From assembly GCF_902833645.1 (NCBI RefSeq), contig NZ_CADFGE010000005.1, forward strand, positions 372,001 through 436,000: a DNA stretch of 64,000 nucleotides. Reading direction: 5' to 3'. The stretch comes from Paraburkholderia fungorum. Lineage in GTDB: Bacteria > Pseudomonadota > Gammaproteobacteria > Burkholderiales > Burkholderiaceae. This document shows, one piece after another, positions 1 to 9,097 of this stretch (its first letter is position 1; the number at the start of each line of letters is the position of its first letter). A program made the translations under genes and the position numbers. The notes under the pieces were generated by a model. It was not told the DNA's origin. It saw only the letters and a program-made list of their open reading frames with translations, and searched no databases.

Positions 1-2
1 GC

Positions 3-359
3 CTCGGCTTGTTCGCGCAGATTCTCGGCAGCACGCTGGGTGGCGGTTCGTTCTCGCCCGTGCGTAACCGCACGCAAAGGAGCGATGAGCCGGACAACAT
101 CGGCCATTTCTTCCTTGCGATGAATCCGGCGGCGTTCCGTCCTATCGAGGAATATCACGCTGATCTCGACGCGGTTATCACCGCGCTGCGCGAAAGCCAG
201 CCCGCCGACCCGTCTCAGCCAGTCTTGATCCCTGGGGATCCTGAGCGTCTCACGCGCGTTGCGCGCAGCGTGGATGGCATTCCGATGCCCGATTCGTTGC
301 GCGAGAAGATCCGCGACGTCGCCAGAGCCGCGGGTGCGCCTTTCCTGCTGACTGTCTGA
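3..359 (+). CDS. Ldh_2-family malate/lactate/ureidoglycolate dehydrogenase-like oxidoreductase, C-terminal part
   Basis: The reading frame is open from the left edge of the window, so only about the last 118 residues are present. The segment looks like the C-terminus of the Ldh_2 family: a glycine-rich stretch, an NIGHFFLAMNP-like strand and a closing helix with the pattern DPER..R....GIPM. Members are NAD(P)-dependent 2-oxoacid or cyclic-imine reductases, including delta-1-pyrroline-2-carboxylate reductases. The next gene, 111 bp downstream, is a ketoglutaric-semialdehyde-type aldehyde dehydrogenase. That pairing would fit hydroxyproline or sugar-acid breakdown, but this is inference. Family assignment is fairly secure; the substrate is unknown. 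Confidence 0.7.
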   Translation, partial: LGLFAQILGSTLGGGSFSPVRNRTQRSDEPDNIGHFFLAMNPAAFRPIEEYHADLDAVITALRESQPADPSQPVLIPGDPERLTRVARSVDGIPMPDSLREKIRDVARAAGAPFLLTV

Positions 360-470
360 GTTCGAGGCCGAGGCGCAGGGAGCGCCTCGCGATCCCGGAC
401 TATTGCAGCGCTCGCAGCGAAGGTCTGCGAGTGCTGTTCACCACGCCAACTACAACGAGCACAGAACCAA

Positions 471-2072
471 GTGACAGCAACCATTCTCGGGCATAACTAC
501 ATCGGCGGCCGGCGCAGCGCGCGTGGCGATTTCTCGCTGCACAGCGTCTCGGCATCGACCCGCGAAACTTATCCGGTGGCTTTTTCGCAGGCAACTGACG
601 CTGAGATCGACGCAGCCGTGGAGGCCGCGGCTGCGGCGTTTCCGCGCTATCGGGCGCTGCCCTCGAACGTTCGCGCGGATTTTCTCGAGGCAATTGCTGC
701 GGAGATCGATGCGCTCGGTGACGACTTCATCGCCGATGTGATGCGCGAAACCGCGTTGCCGAAAGCTCGGCTCGTCGGCGAACGGGCGCGCACCAGTAAC
801 CAGATGCGACTCTTCGCGAAGGTTTTGCGGCGGGGTGATTTCTACGGTGCGCGCATTGATCAGGCCTTGCCTGAGCGGCAACCATTGTCGCGTCCGGATC
901 TGCGGCAATACCGGATCGGCGTCGGCCCGGTCGCGGTGTTCGGCGCGAGCAATTTTCCGTTGGCGTTCTCCGTCGCCGGCGGCGATACGGCTTCCGCCCT
1001 GGCGGCCGGCTGCCCGGTCGTGGTCAAGGCGCACTCGGGTCATCTGGTGACGTCGGAGCGCATGGCGGATGCAATCGAGCGTGCGGTGCAACGCGCCGGC
1101 ATGCCCGCAGGCACCTTCAACATGGTCTACGGCGAGCGCGTTGGCGCGCGCCTCGTGCAGGCGCCTGGCATTCAGGCGGTTGGTTTCACCGGTTCATTGA
1201 GCGGCGGCCGGGCGCTTTGCGATCTCGCGGCTGCGCGTGAACAACCGATTCCGGTGTTCGCGGAAATGTCGAGCGTGAATCCGGTGTTTGTGCTGGAGGG
1301 CGCCTTGCAGGAGCGCGGTGCGGCGCTTGCCAATGAACTCGCGGCCTCGGTCGCGACGGGTTGCGGCCAGCTGTGCACAAGCCCCGGCCTCGTGCTCGGC
1401 GTGCGGTCGCCGCGCTTCGGCGCATTCATCGATAGCCTCGGCAGGGCGATGGAGCGGCAGGCGCCGCAGACCATGCTGAACCCGGGCATCTTCGCCAACT
1501 TCCGCGCAGGTCTCGAACGCGTGTCGAAACACGCAGGCATCGCGTTGCATGCAGGCGCGCAAGGTGAAACTGAGCAAGCCGCCGCACAGCTGTTCGTCGC
1601 CGACGCCGCGTTGCTGTTCGATCCGAGTCGGCCGCTCGAAGAAGAAATCTTCGGACCGGCTACGATCGTGGTCGAACTCGACAGCGTGGACCACCTGCTG
1701 CGTTTCGCGTCGGCGATGCGCGGCCAGTTGACGGCCACGCTGCTCGCGTCGCACGGCGATCTGCGGTCGCACCGCAAGCTGATCGAACGGCTAGAGGAAA
1801 AAGCCGGCCGTCTGCTGGTGAACGGCTATCCGACCGGCGTCGAAGTGTCGGACGCGATTGTCCACGGTGGCCCGTGGCCCGCGACCTCGGATGCGCGCGG
1901 CACCTCGGTCGGCACGCTCGCGATCGACCGTTTCCTGCGGCCGGTGTGCTACCAGAACTATCCGGACGAACTGCTGCCCGACGCGCTGAAAAATTCCAAC
2001 CCGCTCAATCTGATGCGGCTCGTCGATGGAGAGATGACGCGGCGTCTTCTCGATTGCGCGCCCACTCGCTAA
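471..2072 (+). CDS. Aldehyde dehydrogenase, alpha-ketoglutaric semialdehyde (2,5-dioxovalerate) type
   Basis: This 533-residue NAD(P)-dependent aldehyde dehydrogenase belongs to the long branch that oxidises 2,5-dioxopentanoate to 2-oxoglutarate, the last step of hydroxyproline, arabinose and glucarate/galactarate pathways. Catalytic features are visible: Asn161 in GASNFP, Lys196 in VVKAHSG, the general base Glu265 in FAEMSSVNP and the nucleophile Cys302 in GQLCTSP. The proposed start is GTG at 471. Upstream bases give no strong ribosome site, so the start is not certain. It follows the truncated Ldh_2 gene in the same direction and is followed after 10 bp by a chemoreceptor gene, so the three may be cotranscribed. 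Confidence 0.85.
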   Translation: MTATILGHNYIGGRRSARGDFSLHSVSASTRETYPVAFSQATDAEIDAAVEAAAAAFPRYRALPSNVRADFLEAIAAEIDALGDDFIADVMRETALPKARLVGERARTSNQMRLFAKVLRRGDFYGARIDQALPERQPLSRPDLRQYRIGVGPVAVFGASNFPLAFSVAGGDTASALAAGCPVVVKAHSGHLVTSERMADAIERAVQRAGMPAGTFNMVYGERVGARLVQAPGIQAVGFTGSLSGGRALCDLAAAREQPIPVFAEMSSVNPVFVLEGALQERGAALANELAASVATGCGQLCTSPGLVLGVRSPRFGAFIDSLGRAMERQAPQTMLNPGIFANFRAGLERVSKHAGIALHAGAQGETEQAAAQLFVADAALLFDPSRPLEEEIFGPATIVVELDSVDHLLRFASAMRGQLTATLLASHGDLRSHRKLIERLEEKAGRLLVNGYPTGVEVSDAIVHGGPWPATSDARGTSVGTLAIDRFLRPVCYQNYPDELLPDALKNSNPLNLMRLVDGEMTRRLLDCAPTR

Positions 2073-2082
2073 GGACGTTCGC

Positions 2083-3618
2083 GTGATGTCAAAACTTTCG
2101 ATACGCGCGCGCCTCGGCGCCGCGATACTTTTCCTGTGCGTGCTGCTGACGGTGATTGGCGCGCTCGGCGTGACAGGTATGGCGCGCAGCAACGACGCCA
2201 ACCGCGAGACTTACACGAACCGGCTCGCCAGCACACGGCTGATCGGCGACGCGGAGCTCGCGATCAGCCGCGAGCGCACGACCGTCGACCGGATCGCTTT
2301 CGATCCGGCCGCCCCGACGGTCGAGAAAGACATCGCCACTTACCGCATGCTCAAAGGGCAGGGGATGGATGCGTGGACGAAGTATCTGGCCTTGCCTGCC
2401 ACAGCGGATGAAAATCGTCTTGCCGCAGCGGTCAGTGCGAAGCGTGGCGAGGTGCAAAACCAACTGGATGCTTTTGCGGATTCGGTCAAGGGCATGGACG
2501 ATGCGGCAGTCAAGGTCGCGTTGAAGAAAATCGCGCTCGCGAATACCGACTATGTCACGGTGAGCGCGGATCTCAAGCAGTTTCAACGCGATCAGGCAAA
2601 GGCGCAGTACGATGACTCGGAGGCGAGTTTTGAGCGCTTTCGTGCAATAACTATCGCCTCTGTCGTATTTGGGCTGCTCGCCGGCGTCTTCACCTTCATG
2701 TCATTGCGCCGCGCGATCGGCCTTCCGCTCAGCGAGGCGCTGGGACACTTCAACCGGATCGCGAGGGGCGACCTGTCGCAGCGGATCGAAGCGCGCTCGC
2801 ACGACGAAATGGGCCTGCTGCTGCACGGTCTTTCGCAAATGCGCGACGGCCTCGTAAGCACCGTCACAACAGTGCGTCACGCAAGCGATGCCATCGCCAC
2901 GGCGGCCCAACAGATCGCCTCAGGCAATCTCCATCTGTCCGCACGGACGGAGCAGCAGGCTGCGTCGTTACAGGAAACCGCCGCCAGCATGGAAGAGCTG
3001 ACCGGCACGGTAAGGCATAACGCCGAGAATGCACGCCAGGCGCAAACTCTCGCTGCCAATGCGGCCAACGTGGCCGACCACGGCAACGCCGTGGTCGGCG
3101 ACATGGTGACGACGATGAAAGAAATCGATCAGAGCTCGGGCCGTATCGGCGACATCATTGCGATTATCGATGCCATCGCGTTTCAGACCAATATTCTGGC
3201 GCTCAATGCAGCGGTCGAAGCTGCGCGCGCCGGAGAACAGGGACGCGGCTTCGCGGTGGTGGCGGCCGAAGTACGCATGCTGGCGCAGCGCTCGTCGGCT
3301 GCCGCGAAGGAGATCAAGGAACTGATCGAGACGTCGAGCGGAAAAGTGCAGGCGGGCGGCACGTTGGTCACCGAGGCAGGCGGCCGCATGCAGGCGATCC
3401 TCACCGGCGTGCGCCGCGTGGCGGACATTATGGACGAGATATCGGCCGCTTCGGCGGAGCAAAGCACGGGTATCGAGCAGGTCGCCCGCGCCGTCGCGGA
3501 AATGGATTCGGTTACGCAGAACAACGCCGCGTTGGTTGAAGAAGCCGCAGCAGCGGCCCAGTCGCTCGAGGAACAGGCGCGAATGTTGAAAGAGACGGTG
3601 GCGGTGTTCAGGATTTAG
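2083..3618 (+). CDS. Methyl-accepting chemotaxis protein with four-helix-bundle sensor
   Basis: This is a transmembrane chemoreceptor of about 510 residues. It has an N-terminal membrane segment (about 11-31), a periplasmic helical sensor (about 32-187), a second membrane segment (about 188-208), a HAMP domain (about 209-262) and the cytoplasmic signalling helices. The conserved hairpin tip is present around residues 360-395, including QTNILALNAAVEAARAGEQG. No NWETF-type CheR docking pentapeptide is seen; the protein ends in AVFRI. GTG at 2083 and ATG at 2086 are both possible starts. It begins 10 bp after the aldehyde dehydrogenase, so it may sense a compound degraded by that pathway; the ligand is unknown. 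It converges with the GGDEF-EAL gene, 13 bp apart. Confidence 0.9.
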   Translation: MMSKLSIRARLGAAILFLCVLLTVIGALGVTGMARSNDANRETYTNRLASTRLIGDAELAISRERTTVDRIAFDPAAPTVEKDIATYRMLKGQGMDAWTKYLALPATADENRLAAAVSAKRGEVQNQLDAFADSVKGMDDAAVKVALKKIALANTDYVTVSADLKQFQRDQAKAQYDDSEASFERFRAITIASVVFGLLAGVFTFMSLRRAIGLPLSEALGHFNRIARGDLSQRIEARSHDEMGLLLHGLSQMRDGLVSTVTTVRHASDAIATAAQQIASGNLHLSARTEQQAASLQETAASMEELTGTVRHNAENARQAQTLAANAANVADHGNAVVGDMVTTMKEIDQSSGRIGDIIAIIDAIAFQTNILALNAAVEAARAGEQGRGFAVVAAEVRMLAQRSSAAAKEIKELIETSSGKVQAGGTLVTEAGGRMQAILTGVRRVADIMDEISAASAEQSTGIEQVARAVAEMDSVTQNNAALVEEAAAAAQSLEEQARMLKETVAVFRI

Positions 3619-3631
3619 GCCCAGCCTGGAG

Positions 3632-5350
3632 TCACTTTGGCTCCATTCCACCACGCAGCATGAATTCCGCAAATGCGTCCGGGTCAAGCGGGCGGCTGAC
3701 CAGATAACCCTGAATGGCATCGCAGCCGGCGTCCTTCAGTTCTTCGGCCTGGCTTGGGCACTCGACGCCTTCCGCGACAGTCTTCATGCCGAGCGAACGG
3801 GCGAGACCGACAATGCCTCGGATAACCGCCGGCGCCTTCTCGCAGTCGACCAGTGCCCGCACAAACGACTTATCGATTTTCAGTGCGTCGATGGGCAGTC
3901 GGACAAGATAGCTGAGGCTGGAGTAGCCAGAGCCGAAGTCGTCCAGCGACGTGAATATGCCGGCTTGCTTCAGCGCGGCAAGAACGGAGGTTGCCTGTTC
4001 GATATCGCTCACCAGAGAGTCCTCCGTCACCTCGATATCGAGCGTTGCGGGAGACACGTCGTGTGCCCGCGCGATGCGGAGAATCGTGTCTGCAAGTCCC
4101 GCCCCGAGGAGCTGCCGGGCCGACAGATTGAGACTGATGTGAGGGACGAATACCCCCGATCGCCGCCATGTCCGGATATGCCGACAAACCGCATTGAGCA
4201 GCCATTCGACAAGCACGGCTTCATAGGGAGAATCGAGCAGCACATCCAGGAATGCGTGCGGTGTCAGCAAGCCTCGTTCGGGATGGCGCCAGCGAAGAAG
4301 CGCCTCGGCCCCGATTGGGGAACCGTCCGCGAGTGCCACCTGAGGCTGGAAATGGAGCTCGAACTGGTTCGCCGCAAACGCCTCACGAAGCTCCATGCGT
4401 AACGCAAGGCGGTCACGCATGCCCCGGTCGAGGGCTCCATCGTACAGGCGCACCTGAAACCGGCCGGATGACTTCGCCGCGTACATGGCCGTGTCGGCGT
4501 GGCTCAGCAATGCCTCGGCTGAGTCCGGTGTTGCTCCCGGCAGCGCGATGCCGATGCTAGCCGACAGGGAGATGGATCTTCCGCACGCTTCGAACGGGAT
4601 TGCGAGATCGCTGAGCACCGCGTGAGCGAACGCTTCAGCCGCGCTTGCGGTCGTGTCGCGTAACAAAAGAACAAACTCGTCGCCTCCGACGCGCGCAGCA
4701 AAAAAATCAGGTTTAAGAATTGCGAGTAGCCGTTTCGCGATGCCGCGCAGCAGCTCATCGCCCACAGCATGGCCGAACGCGTCGTTGACTTCCTTGAAAT
4801 GGTCCAGATCAATAAATAGGACTGCCAGCGAGGCACGACGCGCAGTGCCGGATGAAGCAGCTGCAGCGACCGCCTGCGATAGCGCTTCCATGCACTTGCG
4901 CCGATTGGCCAAACCAGTCAGATAGTCGTGACTCGCTTCAAATTCCAGTTGCGACGCGTGCTTGCGTTCGCGCGTGACATCGCGAAAGAGCACCGTAATG
5001 CCATCGTCGTGAGCAAATGAACGGGCCTCAAACCATGTATCGAGCGGGGCGTAATAGTCAGTGTGCCGGGCGGGGAGTCCAGTGGCCGCTGTTTGCTGAT
5101 AGATGCGATAGTAGCCGGAGTCGACCAGGTCCGGGTAACACTGCCATATGTCGCGTCCGAGCAGGTCTTCCCGCTTCTGCTGCAGGTATCGTTCGGCTGT
5201 ATGGTTAAGGTAGGTGAAGCGCCACGATCTGTCTATCGACATGAAACCGTCGCTCAGGCTGTCAAGCATGTCACCAAGATGAGCCGGTGCAGGTTGTCGG
5301 GTGGCGGCTTCTTTCGGGCGCGGGGCGCGAGAGTCGGTCTGTCGTTCCAT
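3632..5350 (-). CDS. PAS-GGDEF-EAL cyclic-di-GMP turnover protein
   Basis: This 572-residue cytoplasmic protein has a PAS domain (about 27-125), a GGDEF diguanylate cyclase domain (about 140-305) and an EAL phosphodiesterase domain (about 320-565). The cyclase signature GGDEF is intact at 222-226. The inhibitory I-site RxxD is not: the equivalent residues read LKPD. The EAL domain keeps EAL (349-351), EVTED, the DDFG loop and LKIDKSF, so both activities look possible. No membrane segment is seen, so the signal is probably read by the PAS domain. Which activity dominates cannot be told from sequence. No partner gene is adjacent; the convergent neighbour is a chemoreceptor. Confidence 0.92.
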   Translation of the reverse strand: MERQTDSRAPRPKEAATRQPAPAHLGDMLDSLSDGFMSIDRSWRFTYLNHTAERYLQQKREDLLGRDIWQCYPDLVDSGYYRIYQQTAATGLPARHTDYYAPLDTWFEARSFAHDDGITVLFRDVTRERKHASQLEFEASHDYLTGLANRRKCMEALSQAVAAAASSGTARRASLAVLFIDLDHFKEVNDAFGHAVGDELLRGIAKRLLAILKPDFFAARVGGDEFVLLLRDTTASAAEAFAHAVLSDLAIPFEACGRSISLSASIGIALPGATPDSAEALLSHADTAMYAAKSSGRFQVRLYDGALDRGMRDRLALRMELREAFAANQFELHFQPQVALADGSPIGAEALLRWRHPERGLLTPHAFLDVLLDSPYEAVLVEWLLNAVCRHIRTWRRSGVFVPHISLNLSARQLLGAGLADTILRIARAHDVSPATLDIEVTEDSLVSDIEQATSVLAALKQAGIFTSLDDFGSGYSSLSYLVRLPIDALKIDKSFVRALVDCEKAPAVIRGIVGLARSLGMKTVAEGVECPSQAEELKDAGCDAIQGYLVSRPLDPDAFAEFMLRGGMEPK

Positions 5351-5700
5351 TTTGAGCTGTCTTTTCGCGTCGGACCCTTAGGTACCGCTTGTGCGCGAAC
5401 CGTGGATTCACCGCATTCTAACCGCCTTTGGCACCGATTCGAACGTCAGGACGCTCGCGTTCCGCTGCGTTTGATTGGGGGATGCAGCGCCTGACGCGAG
5501 CCGGTCATCCGCCGCGCATCGCGCCTTCACTAAATCGGACGACTGGATGGGAACGGCTTCTGTCCGGCCCGGCAAGTCCGCGAACTTCGGCATCCTGCGG
5601 CCTGCACGCCGCACGTTGGCGGCGCCACGGTTCGCGCGCATTGCCTGCTGACCCATGGTTCCCCTTTGCGCCGGCACGCCCGCGTTCAGGCAGATGGGTT
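5351..5700. other. Intergenic region without a recognised gene
   Basis: This 350-bp stretch lies between the start of the GGDEF-EAL gene and the end of the LysR gene, both on the minus strand. It must hold the promoter of the GGDEF-EAL gene. Open frames on either strand have no recognisable product and no convincing ribosome site. I see no clear terminator or operator. Confidence 0.5.
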
Positions 5701-6657
5701 TCAGTTCGATGAAGTTTTCTTCGTCGGGGCAGGGGTGTCCTTCGTCGCATCCAGCGGCGCGGCGTTCAGCACCTGACGCAGTTCGTCGGCGATGATCGAG
5801 ATCAGCGCTTCCGCGGCGGCGCTTAGCGGCCGGCGCGGATGCGTGATGCAGACGATGTGGCGCACGATGCGTGGCGCCAGAATCGGATAAGCGCGCAGCG
5901 TGCCCGCCCGGACCGCGCGCTCGACCACGATGCGCGGCAGGATGGTCGCGAAGCGCGTCTTGCCGACCAGTTGCACGATGCTGCTGAGCACATCGATTTC
6001 GAAGCGTGGCGTGAGGAGCACGTCCTCGTGCTGCGCGGCGGTATCGAGCACGCCGCGCAGGCCGTGCCGCTTGGTCGGCAGCACCAGTTCGAGTTCGGGC
6101 AGCTTGGCGAGTTCGATTGCGTGGGGCAGGTCGGGGCCGTGTGCCGCACTGGTGGCGAGCACCATTTCTTCGTCGAGGATCGCGTGCGCATCGAGTGAGA
6201 GCTTGCCGCGCGGTTTATTGATGAGCGCCGCATCGAGCTGGCCGCCGGCGACCCAGTCGATGAAGGTCGCGCTGTAGCCGTCCGAGACGGTGACTTCGAC
6301 ATGCGGATATTTCTCGTGATAGCGCGACAGCGAATCGGCCAGCACGCTTTCGCTGATCGACGCAATCAACCCGATCGACACGCGCCCGGTGACGATCTCG
6401 TCGCGCTGGATGAGCTGTTGCCGCGCGTGCGCAAGGTCGCGCATGATCGGCAGGAAGAGCCGGTACATGAGCCGCCCGGCGGCGGTCGGCGTCATCCCGT
6501 GCGAGCCGCGCTCGAACAGTTGCTGATGCAGTTCCTCCTCGAGCTTGGCGACCTGCATGCTGAGCGCCGGCTGAACGATATTCAGACGCTTGGCCGCGCG
6601 AGTGACCGAGCCGTCTTCGAACAGCGCGATGAAATATTGAATCTGTTTCAGGTCCAT
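5701..6657 (-). CDS. hmfR1: LysR-type transcriptional regulator of the furan (hmf) cluster
   Basis: This 318-residue LysR regulator has an N-terminal winged helix-turn-helix (about 1-60: QIQYFIALFEDGSVTRAAKR then QPALSMQVAKLEEEL) and a substrate-binding effector domain (about 90-295). The C-terminal tail is basic and threonine-rich. It is transcribed divergently from the hmf operon across a 342-bp intergenic region, the standard layout for a LysR activator of an adjacent catabolic operon. Its assignment as the hmf regulator rests on position, not on a diagnostic motif. The inducer is probably furoate, a furan aldehyde or furoyl-CoA (inference). Confidence 0.85.
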   Translation of the reverse strand: MDLKQIQYFIALFEDGSVTRAAKRLNIVQPALSMQVAKLEEELHQQLFERGSHGMTPTAAGRLMYRLFLPIMRDLAHARQQLIQRDEIVTGRVSIGLIASISESVLADSLSRYHEKYPHVEVTVSDGYSATFIDWVAGGQLDAALINKPRGKLSLDAHAILDEEMVLATSAAHGPDLPHAIELAKLPELELVLPTKRHGLRGVLDTAAQHEDVLLTPRFEIDVLSSIVQLVGKTRFATILPRIVVERAVRAGTLRAYPILAPRIVRHIVCITHPRRPLSAAAEALISIIADELRQVLNAAPLDATKDTPAPTKKTSSN

Positions 6658-6999
6658 GGGTGTGTTCGATCAGACTTCGACGTCTTCAATATTTTTGATG
6701 TTGACTGTCCCTATTATCAACCACTACGGAGCGGCCGATCTGCCAATTCGTGTGGGACGGGCGTGCCGATCGGTCACTAAAAGGCCGTTGCAGCATGCGT
6801 ATTTCAGGCTCGCTGCTATTAATACTTAGGACGCTCTCCAACGTCATCAGGGGTAACACGTATATCAGCCGAAATGATGTAGCGAATCAAAAAACACTAT
6901 TAGAACTTATACGTCATTCTCGCTACGCTCCATGCATATCCACTGTGCGCTCGCTAAACAGAACAGGGGCGGACTTTGACACGACATAGGGAGACCCAG
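6658..6999. promoter_or_regulatory. hmfR1-hmfF divergent control region
   Basis: This AT-richer 342-bp region separates the regulator from hmfF and must contain both promoters. Dyads are visible: GTTGA (6700-6704) with TCAAC (6717-6721); ACGTATA (6858-6864) with TATACGT (6908-6914); and GTAGCGA (6879-6885) with TCGCTAC (6920-6926). These are candidate LysR-type sites. A ribosome site AGGGAGA (6988-6994) serves the ATG at 7000. No convincing sigma70 hexamer pair stands out. Confidence 0.5.
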
Positions 7000-8484
7000 A
7001 TGAGTTCTCGCGGTACCGCTTCTCTCGAAACGATGGATTCTCCGGGCGCCGGCGTGCGTCCCGCCCGCTCGCTGCGAAGCTGGCTCGAGCACCTGTCGGC
7101 GAGCGGGCGGGTGGCCACCATCGAACACCCTGTTGCGCTCGAACACGAACTCGCTGCGATTGCGAAAAAGCTCGACGGCTCGCGTGCCGCAGTGTTCGTT
7201 CAGCCCGGCGGCCACGCGATTCCGGTGGTCAGCGGTTTCATGTCGAGGCGCGCATGGATCGCCGAAGCGATGGGCGTGAGTGAGGACCAGCTGCTGCAGC
7301 GTTTTCGCGACGCCGCCGAGCATCCGCTCGCCTGGCAGGACGTCCCGGCGAGCACCGCGCTATGCCAGCAGGTCATCCATACCGAAGGGATCGATCTACA
7401 CAAGCTGCTGCCCATTCCGACGCATAGCGAACACGATAGCGGCCCGTATATCACCGCCGGTCTCGTGATCGCGCGCAATCCGCGCACAGGCATCCAGAAC
7501 GTATCGATCAACCGGATCCAGGTGCATGGACCGGACCGTATGGCGATCCTTTTGCTGCCGCGTCATCTGTACGCCTTTCAGCGAACCGCGGAAGCCGCGG
7601 GAGAGCCACTCGAGCTCGCCGTGGTAATTGGCGTGGACCCACTGACGATGCTCGCTTCGCAGGCGATCACGCCGATCGATCACGACGAGCTGGAGATCGC
7701 GGGCGCACTGCACGGCGCGCCGCTGCCGGTCGTGAAGTGCGTGAGCAACGGCGTGAAGGTGCCGGCCTTCGCGGAGATCGTGATCGAAGGGCGCATCCTG
7801 CCGAACGTGCGCGAGCAGGAAGGCCCGTTCGGCGAGTTTCCAAAGTATTACAGCGCGCGAGAGGCGCGTGAGGTGATCGAGGTCACGGCGCTCACGCACC
7901 GCGCGAAGCCGATTTATCACACGATTGTGCCGGCCGAGATGGAACATCTGCTGCTCGGCGCGATTCCACGCGAGGCAACGCTGCTGGCGCATCTGCAACG
8001 CAGCCATCCGAACGTGAAAGACGTGCACCTGTCGGTTGGCGGCGTGTGCCGTTATCACCTGTGGATCCAGTTCGAGAAAAAGCGCGAAGGTGAAGCGAAA
8101 AACGTGATCCTGTGTGCGTTCGGCGCGCACTACGACATCAAACAGGTTGTTGTCGTCGACCCCGACGTGAACGTGCACGACCCCGCTGAAATCGAATGGG
8201 CCATCGCCACGCGCTTCCAGGCCGATCGCGATCTGATCGTGATCGAAGGCGCGCAGGGCTCGCCGCTCGATCCGTCGACCACCGTGGGCCAGCCGGACGA
8301 CGCCCCGGCGCATCTGCAGGGCATCAGCGCGAAGATGGGGCTCGACGCCACGCGGCCGGTGGCTTATGCGGCGCACGTGTTCACGCGCGTGCGCATTCCG
8401 GGGCAGGACTCGGTGGATCTGGAAGCGCTTGTTGCCGGTGACAACGCCGCGTTGAATACCTATCTGGGTGACGTTCATGCGTGA
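7000..8484 (+). CDS. hmfF: UbiD-family decarboxylase, probable 2,5-furandicarboxylate decarboxylase HmfF
   Basis: This 494-residue UbiD-family enzyme uses prenylated FMN to decarboxylate unsaturated or aromatic acids. In the hmf pathway the step is 2,5-furandicarboxylate to 2-furoate. The family's acidic active-site loop is present as EGPFGEF (about 273-279). The cofactor maturase hmfG follows immediately with an 8-bp overlap. ATG at 7000 was chosen over an upstream TTG (6976) because AGGGAGA lies at the right distance. Placement next to genes for a GMC oxidase and a furoyl-CoA dehydrogenase identifies the substrate more firmly than the family alone does. Confidence 0.9.
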   Translation: MSSRGTASLETMDSPGAGVRPARSLRSWLEHLSASGRVATIEHPVALEHELAAIAKKLDGSRAAVFVQPGGHAIPVVSGFMSRRAWIAEAMGVSEDQLLQRFRDAAEHPLAWQDVPASTALCQQVIHTEGIDLHKLLPIPTHSEHDSGPYITAGLVIARNPRTGIQNVSINRIQVHGPDRMAILLLPRHLYAFQRTAEAAGEPLELAVVIGVDPLTMLASQAITPIDHDELEIAGALHGAPLPVVKCVSNGVKVPAFAEIVIEGRILPNVREQEGPFGEFPKYYSAREAREVIEVTALTHRAKPIYHTIVPAEMEHLLLGAIPREATLLAHLQRSHPNVKDVHLSVGGVCRYHLWIQFEKKREGEAKNVILCAFGAHYDIKQVVVVDPDVNVHDPAEIEWAIATRFQADRDLIVIEGAQGSPLDPSTTVGQPDDAPAHLQGISAKMGLDATRPVAYAAHVFTRVRIPGQDSVDLEALVAGDNAALNTYLGDVHA

Positions 8485-9097
8485 CAACAAGCGTGAGCGG
8501 ATTGTCGTGGGCATTTCGGGCGCGAGCGGCGCATTGATCGGCGTGCGCCTGCTTGCCGCGCTGCGCCGCCTCGGCACACATGAGACGCATCTGATCGTGT
8601 CGGCTTCCGGCGCGGTGACGGCGGCTCAGGAACTGGGCACGACGCGCGGCGATCTGGAGAGCCTCGCCGACGTGGTCTACAACGTGCGCGATATCGGCGC
8701 GGCGGTGGCGAGCGGTTCGTTCATCACCGCGGGCATGGTTATCGCGCCGTGCTCGATGAAAACGCTCGCGGGCGTGGCCAATGGCTTCGCCGACAACCTG
8801 CTGACGCGAGCCGCCGACGTCATGCTCAAGGAGCGTCGCCGACTGGTGCTGGTGGCGCGGGAAACACCGCTCAATCTCGCGCACTTGCGCAACATGACGC
8901 TCGCCACCGAGATGGGCGCGATCGTGATGCCGCCGGTGCCTGCGTTCTACGCCCATCCGAAGACCATCGAGGACGTGGTCGATCATACGGTCGGTCGGAT
9001 TCTGGATCTGTTCGGCATCGAGCACCGCGAGATCGCCCAGCGCTGGAGCGGACTCGCCGATGAGTTCGCGGGCCGCCGTGAAGGAGCCGATGAATGA
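8477..9097 (+). CDS. hmfG: UbiX-family flavin prenyltransferase HmfG
   Basis: This 206-residue flavoprotein of the UbiX/Pad1 family attaches a dimethylallyl group to FMN to make the prenylated FMN that HmfF needs. N-terminal GISGASGALIGVRLL binds the flavin phosphate. The central AGMVIAPCSMKTLAGVANG and the RETPLNLAHLRNM segments are typical of the family. Start is ATG 8477, overlapping the hmfF stop; an upstream GTG at 8468 is less likely. Its 3' end overlaps the hmfA start by ATGA, so hmfF, hmfG and hmfA are probably translationally coupled. Confidence 0.93.
   Translation: MRDNKRERIVVGISGASGALIGVRLLAALRRLGTHETHLIVSASGAVTAAQELGTTRGDLESLADVVYNVRDIGAAVASGSFITAGMVIAPCSMKTLAGVANGFADNLLTRAADVMLKERRRLVLVARETPLNLAHLRNMTLATEMGAIVMPPVPAFYAHPKTIEDVVDHTVGRILDLFGIEHREIAQRWSGLADEFAGRREGADE

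Noticed and set aside
450..1091. Long minus-strand frame opposite the aldehyde dehydrogenase
   Set aside because: It is Arg/His-rich, has no recognised domain, and overlaps a gene with intact catalytic motifs on the other strand.
3600..3660. TGGAG/CTCCA dyad between the chemoreceptor and GGDEF-EAL genes
   Set aside because: The stem is only 5 bp, overlaps the coding end and lacks a T run, so it is not called as a terminator.
7396..8577. 393-codon minus-strand frame opposite hmfF
   Set aside because: High-GC antisense shadow of a conserved UbiD-family gene; composition is not protein-like and no ribosome site is present.
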